Shown: positions 60,001-64,000 of the stretch, in pieces
Layout: every line of letters starts with the position of its first letter
Position numbering within the stretch: the first letter of the stretch is position 1
Source of the DNA: Streptantibioticus_C sp963761325
GTDB lineage: Bacteria > Actinomycetota > Actinomycetes > Streptomycetales > Streptomycetaceae
Direction: 5' to 3'
Assembly (NCBI GenBank): GCA_963761325.1
Contig: CAVXGZ010000003.1
Coordinates: 682,001 to 746,000, forward strand
Length of the DNA stretch: 64,000 nt
Position numbers and translations under genes: made by a program
The notes under the pieces: model-generated
What the model was told of the DNA's origin: nothing
Seen by the model: only the letters and a program-made list of their open reading frames with translations
Databases searched by the model: none

Positions 60001-60107
60001 CTAGCCGCGAGTTTCGTCTCGCTCGCTGGCGCCCGCAACTTCCCGCTTCGAAGAGGGTGACAGCGGTACAGTCTCCGCGGGAAACGTTGACATCTTCAGG
60101 GGGAAGC

Positions 60108-61484
60108 GTGAGCGCGCAGCAGTCGTCATTCCTGCTCATTGGTTCGGACGACAGGGAATTTTCTGCGAGTAGACTGAAGGTCGCAGGGATTCCTTATAAG
60201 CGAAAGAGTCTATATTCTCTACCCCAGAATTGGGATCGCACCATTCGGCTCCTCGAAGACCCTTCGCTCACTGCCGTCCTCGGCAAGCTCACGGCCCCTA
60301 TATTTAACCTCATCGCCCTGAGCGGTGAGCATTCAAATGTGGTTCCGCGCCTTTTTCGTGCGATCGGGGAAAAGCCTCACATGATTTTCATCCATGCATC
60401 CGTCCTGGAGGGTGCCGGCAATGATGATTATGACCCGGAGGGCGAGGACGAGGACCCTTATGTGCATGAGACCTATGTCGAGTGGCTGCAGAGAACTAGA
60501 TTCGCTCCACCCTCGGAGGAAGTAAGAGATTCCGTTCTCAGACTGCTGGATAAAGCGAACGTGTCACTCACTGTTTACAGTAGTAACGCCGAGATGTCGA
60601 CTCTTGCAGCTTCGTTCATTGACGACTATGAGAGTAATTTGCTGTTTCGAGTTTATGTTCCCACAGGGCGTCTTTATGCGACCGAAGCCGACGAACTCCT
60701 GCACCTTTTTCATGACTGGCTGACGCGGGTCGGGCGACACTCCGCCCGGCAGGATGGGTACTCCACGGCGGCAGGGCGCGTTTACGAGTTTTTCGGAGAT
60801 GCAGATCTCCTTCCCCAAGAGATGTCGCAACGCTTTAGCGAGTTCTCGAACTTCCTTGAACTTTGCGCCTCGAAGCCAGATGCTGCGGAAGATGAGTTGT
60901 CATCCAAAGGCTTGGCCCGCGCTTCGGCTACCGACATTGTCACGCGGTATGGACGATCTGTGCGCCGCATTAATATAGACCTGAGACATGAGCGGGAATC
61001 CCGCATGCTGTCAATCCGCCACAGGTTTGAGTCGGAGTTGCTAGATATCGCCGAGGGAGGCAGTATAACTTCCGCCGAGCTGGATTCCTTCGTGAATTTC
61101 CTTACGCCGAATCCATCTACCCTCAATAGCATTGGTGTAATTTCACCCGGATCACCGCCTAATGTCCCGATGGGGGCAACTGTAAATATCAATCAGCAGA
61201 TTTTTCAGAATCTGCAGGGCACTGTCATACAGAGTGTTCAAGGAACGGTGCATCTAGGTGCTGAAGCAAAGGAGTTGCTGCAACTTATTATGTCTCACGG
61301 AGGGTCTGAAGCGGGCGCCTTGGAAAATGCTGTTCATGAGCTTGAAGACCCCGACGCACGACAAACGGAGCGACTTGGCGCGAAGGCAAAGCTAAGTGCT
61401 TTTCTGCTGCGGTTGCGGGACACAGTGGAGGCCGCCGGTCTGGCTGCGCTTCAGAAGTACCTGGAGTCCAAGCTTGGCGTGTAG
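60108..61484 (+). CDS. low-G+C AICE cargo protein of unknown function
   Basis: This ~458-residue protein is clearly less GC-rich than its neighbours and uses rare A/T-ending codons, so it was acquired recently. GTG at 60108 follows AGGGGGGAAG. The N-terminal ~200 residues (SFLLIGSDDREFSASRLKVA, IFNLIALSGEHSNVVPRLFR, PHMIFIHASVLEGAG) look like an alpha/beta fold. Middle helices contain SFIDDYESNLLFRVYVPTGR and RYGRSVRRINIDLRHERESR. Residues ~355-400 have repetitive NINQQIFQNLQGTVIQSVQG, a possible beta/amyloid-like or oligomerising patch, followed by a helical end. No known family is recognised; defence is a guess from its position. Confidence 0.7.
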   Translation: MSAQQSSFLLIGSDDREFSASRLKVAGIPYKRKSLYSLPQNWDRTIRLLEDPSLTAVLGKLTAPIFNLIALSGEHSNVVPRLFRAIGEKPHMIFIHASVLEGAGNDDYDPEGEDEDPYVHETYVEWLQRTRFAPPSEEVRDSVLRLLDKANVSLTVYSSNAEMSTLAASFIDDYESNLLFRVYVPTGRLYATEADELLHLFHDWLTRVGRHSARQDGYSTAAGRVYEFFGDADLLPQEMSQRFSEFSNFLELCASKPDAAEDELSSKGLARASATDIVTRYGRSVRRINIDLRHERESRMLSIRHRFESELLDIAEGGSITSAELDSFVNFLTPNPSTLNSIGVISPGSPPNVPMGATVNINQQIFQNLQGTVIQSVQGTVHLGAEAKELLQLIMSHGGSEAGALENAVHELEDPDARQTERLGAKAKLSAFLLRLRDTVEAAGLAALQKYLESKLGV

Positions 61485-61575
61485 TCGAACCGGCTCCGAA
61501 TCTCGGCGACCGCTATACAACTGCTCCGCGACTGACCCTGACCAACGGCGAGCCCAACCCACGAAAGAAGAGCCC

Positions 61576-62067
61576 ATGGCAGCAACGGAAACAGCGGTCC
61601 GCGCTGTAGCGCAGTTAGCGGACCATGTGCATTGGGTGCAGGAGTGGCCGGACAATCCGACGTGGCGCGACCGACTCCGCCGATGGGCACACCCCGATTT
61701 TTACCGCTTCGACCGGACCGCCACCCCGCCGCAACCTTGGCTCGACCGGCCGGCCGGGGCCCACGAACGGACGGGTTGGCGTATCCGAGCGGCATACTTC
61801 GAATCCGACCTGGCTTTCGAGGTCGAGTATGTGGTCTGCGACCTGTGCAGGATCGGCTGGGTGGAATCGCCTCACTCCTATGAGGGTTACAAGCGCTGCG
61901 GCCTCGCCTCAGCAGCTCTTCGGTCTCTATGCCGCGCCTACCCTGGAGTTGAATGGCACACGAGGGGTGGGCATTTCCGCGAGTCCGAGCCCTTCTGGAG
62001 TTCCGTTGGCGTGGACGTTCCCGGAGGCTACACCCAGAGGCAAGGGTGTCCTCACGTGGAGCCGTGA
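61576..62067 (+). CDS. GNAT-like acetyltransferase/hypothetical cargo protein
   Basis: This 163-residue protein lies 91 bases after the cargo gene. GLASAALRSLCRAYPGVEWH and the SEPFWSSVGVDVPGGY end resemble the C-terminal half of GNAT proteins, while the N-terminal half (WVQEWPDNPTWRDRLRRWAH, RAAYFESDLAFEVEYVVCDL) is less typical and contains CDLC, a possible metal pair. GNAT assignment is tentative. GAAAGAAGAG precedes the ATG at 61576. Confidence 0.6.
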   Translation: MAATETAVRAVAQLADHVHWVQEWPDNPTWRDRLRRWAHPDFYRFDRTATPPQPWLDRPAGAHERTGWRIRAAYFESDLAFEVEYVVCDLCRIGWVESPHSYEGYKRCGLASAALRSLCRAYPGVEWHTRGGHFRESEPFWSSVGVDVPGGYTQRQGCPHVEP

Positions 62068-62139
62068 CGCACTCGCGTGAGCACGACCTAACGTGAGGTC
62101 ATATGAAGACCATCGGAGCAGTCCGGTAACAGCCAAGCC

Positions 62140-62169
62140 TGACATCACCAGTTGACATCAACGTCGGCG
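62140..62169. repeat. integrase arm-type repeat, right end
   Basis: This is the 30-base counterpart of 48191-48220: TGACATC twice, then AACGTCGGCG. It lies just inside the right end of the AICE. Confidence 0.55.
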
Positions 62170-62256
62170 TACGACGCCGGACCGAGGTGGCCGACGGAGG
62201 ACTGGGGACTGCCCACCAAGGCGTATCTGGGCAGGTCATACGATGCCGTGATCGAA

Positions 62257-62301
62257 CTCCTAAAGCGGGTGTCGGCAGTTCGAATCTGCCCGGGGGCACC
62301 A
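62257..62301. repeat. right attachment site (partial tRNA-Arg copy)
   Basis: The 45 bases are identical to 48089-48133 (from anticodon loop through CCA). The 5' half of the tRNA is missing, so this is an att copy and not a working tRNA. It closes the AICE on the right and borders a second integrase gene. Confidence 0.95.
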
Positions 62302-62345
62302 CGAATTACGTCGCTGACCTGGGGTTTCTCCCCCAGGGAGGCGTA

Positions 62346-64000
62346 CTATTCGGCCTCGGACTCCTCGTCCGGGGCCGTTTGCGTGAGCGGTGCGTGAGCG
62401 GACGGGCCGCCAACCCCTGATGTTTCTCCCGACGGATCAGCACCATCCGGCACGGCGTCCTCCGCCTCGTCGGGCTGCGGGTCCACCTGGGGCGTGACGT
62501 CTTCGGAGGCGATGCGTGCTCGCGGTACGAGCCGGGCGGCTGCTTCGGCGATCGCGAGGTCGGCCTCGGGGAGCAGGCTCGTGTAGGTGTCGGCCGTGAT
62601 GGTGATCGAGGAGTGTCCGAGCATCTCCTGGATGTCCTTGAGGTCGGCGCCGGCCGCGTGGGCGAGGGTCGCGGCGCCGTGGCGGAGGTCGTGGAGGCGG
62701 ATCGGCGGGAGGTCGATCTCCTCGTACAGCTCGATGAACCGCCTTGTGACGTTGGCAGGGTGGAGCAGTTCGCCGTTCTCGCGGGTGAAGACCCGGCCGG
62801 TCTCCACCCAGGCGTTCCCCCATTCTTCGCGGTCCTGGTCCTGTTGGGCGCGGTGTTGTTTGAGGGCTTGGACCGTGTCGGTGTCCAGTGCGATGGTGCG
62901 GGCGCCGGCATCGGTTTTGGGGTCGTCCTCGTAGACCTCCCAGCCGTTCACCACGAGTTGCTTGGCGACGGTGATGAGCCCGGCGTCGAGGCGGGTGTCG
63001 GTCCACCTCTGGCCGCATGCCTCGCCGCGCCGCAGGCCACGGAAGGCGATCAGGTGGAACAGTGCGTACAGGCGGTCCTGCGCGACGTGGTCGAGGAAGC
63101 GGCCGGTGTGTTCCGGCGTCCAGACCATCACCGACGAGGGCTTCTCCCCAGTGCGCTCCCAGTGCAGGATGCGCTCCGCGGTCCACACGAGCGCCTTGGG
63201 CCGCCTGCCCGCATCCAACTCGACGTGGGCGGCGGGGTTGAAGGTGATCAACTGCTGGGCGATCGCGGCGTTCAGCGCGGCCCGCAGCGTGGAGCGAACC
63301 CGCTGGCGCGTCGCCGGGCCGACGATGCGGCGGTAGGGGTCCATCTCGGCGATGGCGGCCTTCATCGCCTTGCGGCGGGCACGCGGCTCGCGCCCCTTCC
63401 AGGGGATCTGGGCGAGGTCCTCGACCGCCTTGCGGCGCGCGGCGTTGCCCTCGGCGATTTCGACGTTGGCCTCGGCTATCGCCTCGAACACCTCCGAGAG
63501 ATGGGCGACCCGCAGCCGGTCGAGCCGGAGGTGTCCAATGCGTGGCTTGAGATGGACACGGATGTTGCTCTCGTCGCGGCTGATGGCGCTCTGCCGCCCC
63601 TTCTTGCCCGCCAGCCACATGTCCAGCCACTCGCCGACCATGAGCCGACTGGTGAGGTCCAGGCCGTGGCTGAGTCGCCGGCGGGTCGCCTCGATGTCCG
63701 GCAGCGAGGCTTTCTCGTCGGCCACCTTCTCCAGCAGGTCGGCGATCTGGGCCAGGCCCTCGCCGTCGTCCGCGTCGGCGAGACCGAGGAGGGCGCGGAC
63801 GTGGTCGAGGTCGGTCTGGGCGGCTTTGAGGCTGTCGTAGCCGGCGCGGCTGAAGGAGCGGCGGGTGCCGTCCTGGCGGGGTGGGAGTTCCTGGCGTATG
63901 GAGTAGGTGCCGTGCTTGCGGCTGGTGAGTTTCGGGCACTTCTTGCCGAGTGGTTTGCCGGTTTCCGGGTCGCGGCAGTAGCAGCGGCGGTGGGTGGATC
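62346..64000 (-). CDS. second tyrosine integrase, 5' end outside window
   Basis: About 551 residues are visible. The open frame continues to the right edge with HRRCYCRDPETGKPLGKKCP, a typical Cys-rich N-terminal zinc-like motif of large actinobacterial integrases, so the GTG at 63725 is only internal. The catalytic domain is complete: AFRGLRRGEACGQRW, RLHDLRHGAATLAHAAGADL and LGHSSITITADTYTSLL with the Tyr. A ~70-residue acidic C-terminal tail follows. It ends 44 bases from the right att copy, in the same orientation as int of the AICE. Confidence 0.9.
   Translation of the reverse strand, partial: STHRRCYCRDPETGKPLGKKCPKLTSRKHGTYSIRQELPPRQDGTRRSFSRAGYDSLKAAQTDLDHVRALLGLADADDGEGLAQIADLLEKVADEKASLPDIEATRRRLSHGLDLTSRLMVGEWLDMWLAGKKGRQSAISRDESNIRVHLKPRIGHLRLDRLRVAHLSEVFEAIAEANVEIAEGNAARRKAVEDLAQIPWKGREPRARRKAMKAAIAEMDPYRRIVGPATRQRVRSTLRAALNAAIAQQLITFNPAAHVELDAGRRPKALVWTAERILHWERTGEKPSSVMVWTPEHTGRFLDHVAQDRLYALFHLIAFRGLRRGEACGQRWTDTRLDAGLITVAKQLVVNGWEVYEDDPKTDAGARTIALDTDTVQALKQHRAQQDQDREEWGNAWVETGRVFTRENGELLHPANVTRRFIELYEEIDLPPIRLHDLRHGAATLAHAAGADLKDIQEMLGHSSITITADTYTSLLPEADLAIAEAAARLVPRARIASEDVTPQVDPQPDEAEDAVPDGADPSGETSGVGGPSAHAPLTQTAPDEESEAE

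Larger units (their letters stand above)
57923..60004. mobile_element. IS701-like insertion sequence with passenger gene
   Basis: Perfect 25-base terminal inverted repeats (57927-57951 and 59976-60000, beginning TACTCCAGCCGT) are flanked by a 4-base CTAG duplication (57923-57926, 60001-60004), the usual IS701 target. Inside lie the transposase gene and, beyond a degraded copy of the right IS end (59271-59340), a P-loop gene. The structure suggests capture of the P-loop gene between an old and a working right end. Confidence 0.9.
48089..62301. mobile_element. pSAM2-type actinomycete integrative and conjugative element (AICE)
   Basis: The element is bounded by 45-base direct repeats (unit length 14,168 bases) and holds the standard AICE modules: int, xis and RepSA-type initiator (overlapping, one operon), Spd spread proteins, FtsK/TraB-type DNA translocase, KorSA-like GntR repressor with operator-like sites, and a Nudix protein at the Pif position. 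Cargo lies at the right end: HATPase, XRE regulator, long inverted repeat, IS701-like element with captured gene, and two further genes. The conjugation module codes for a single translocase, matching double-stranded DNA transfer of actinomycete plasmids. Confidence 0.93.

Noticed and set aside
59943..60107. N-terminal extension of the cargo protein from an ATG at 59943
   Set aside because: The extension would be encoded by the IS terminal inverted repeat and has no homology; a strong RBS precedes the GTG at 60108.
62257..62301. Possible second tRNA-Arg gene
   Set aside because: Only the anticodon-loop-to-CCA part is present; the acceptor 5' strand, D-arm and anticodon 5' stem are missing. 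It is the right att copy.
1..64000. CRISPR array, rRNA genes, or PKS/NRPS modules
   Set aside because: No regularly spaced short repeats, rRNA signatures or megasynthase domains were seen on either strand.

Overview
The window is high-G+C actinobacterial DNA (very GC-rich third codon positions, GTG/TTG/CTG starts, short intergenic gaps) and looks like a Streptomyces or close relative. Supporting genes include an AfsA/gamma-butyrolactone receptor cluster, a SepX/GlpR-type divisome protein, an HrdD-type sigma factor, SigR-type promoters and a pSAM2-like integrative element.

Layout. (1) 1-11.5 kb is mixed stress and signalling: a truncated alpha/beta hydrolase, a TrxC-like thioredoxin behind a SigR-type promoter, an FMN reductase divergent from soxR with a textbook SoxR box, and a butyrolactone-type cluster (a TetR regulator, two autoregulator-receptor homologues, AfsA, a sugar-epimerase-like reductase). 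GNAT/MFS genes, a decayed recombinase and a secreted BP74-like protein follow. (2) 11.8-22.6 kb holds a soluble Ser/Thr kinase with TPR-like repeats, small membrane proteins, an S9 peptidase, a two-gene NLR-like pair that shares a short putative amyloid signalling motif (17.6-20.2 kb), a DUF6879 pair, and a deletion scar joining two truncated genes. (3) 22.7-48 kb is core chromosome: tRNA-Ala, sepX/glpR, rimJ-like, moaB/mog, moaC, glp/moeA, galU, 5-formyl-THF cyclo-ligase, penicillin acylase, a K+/H+-type antiporter, an MFS gene, a zinc-ribbon FmdB gene behind a CIRCE-like operator, mtnP, a frameshifted mscL, hrdD, MarR, two-gene efflux, tandem DoxX genes, AtuA, NDH-2, ending in tRNA-Arg(CCU). 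(4) 48.1-62.3 kb is an actinomycete integrative and conjugative element (AICE) of the pSAM2 type inserted in tRNA-Arg, bounded by 45-bp direct repeats. Its backbone is int-xis-repSA, spd genes, traSA-like FtsK translocase, a KorSA-like GntR repressor with four related operator-like sites, and a Pif-like Nudix protein. Its right part is cargo: an anti-sigma-type ATPase, an XRE regulator, a long inverted repeat, a complete IS701-like element that has captured a P-loop gene, and a low-G+C gene of unknown function. (5) From 62.3 kb a second tyrosine recombinase starts directly beyond the right att copy and runs off the window, which suggests a second element stacked at the same tRNA.

How parts work together. 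Redox control recurs (SigR-type promoters at trxC and hrdD, SoxR at the flavin reductase). The Moco genes moaB, moaC and glp are packed in one co-directional run with galU upstream and sepX/glpR downstream. The AICE genes form a repressor-controlled transfer module with Int/Xis excision functions. The best candidates for less-described biology are the NLR/effector pair, the passenger-carrying IS, the AICE cargo gene at 60.1 kb and the CIRCE-like site in front of fmdB.
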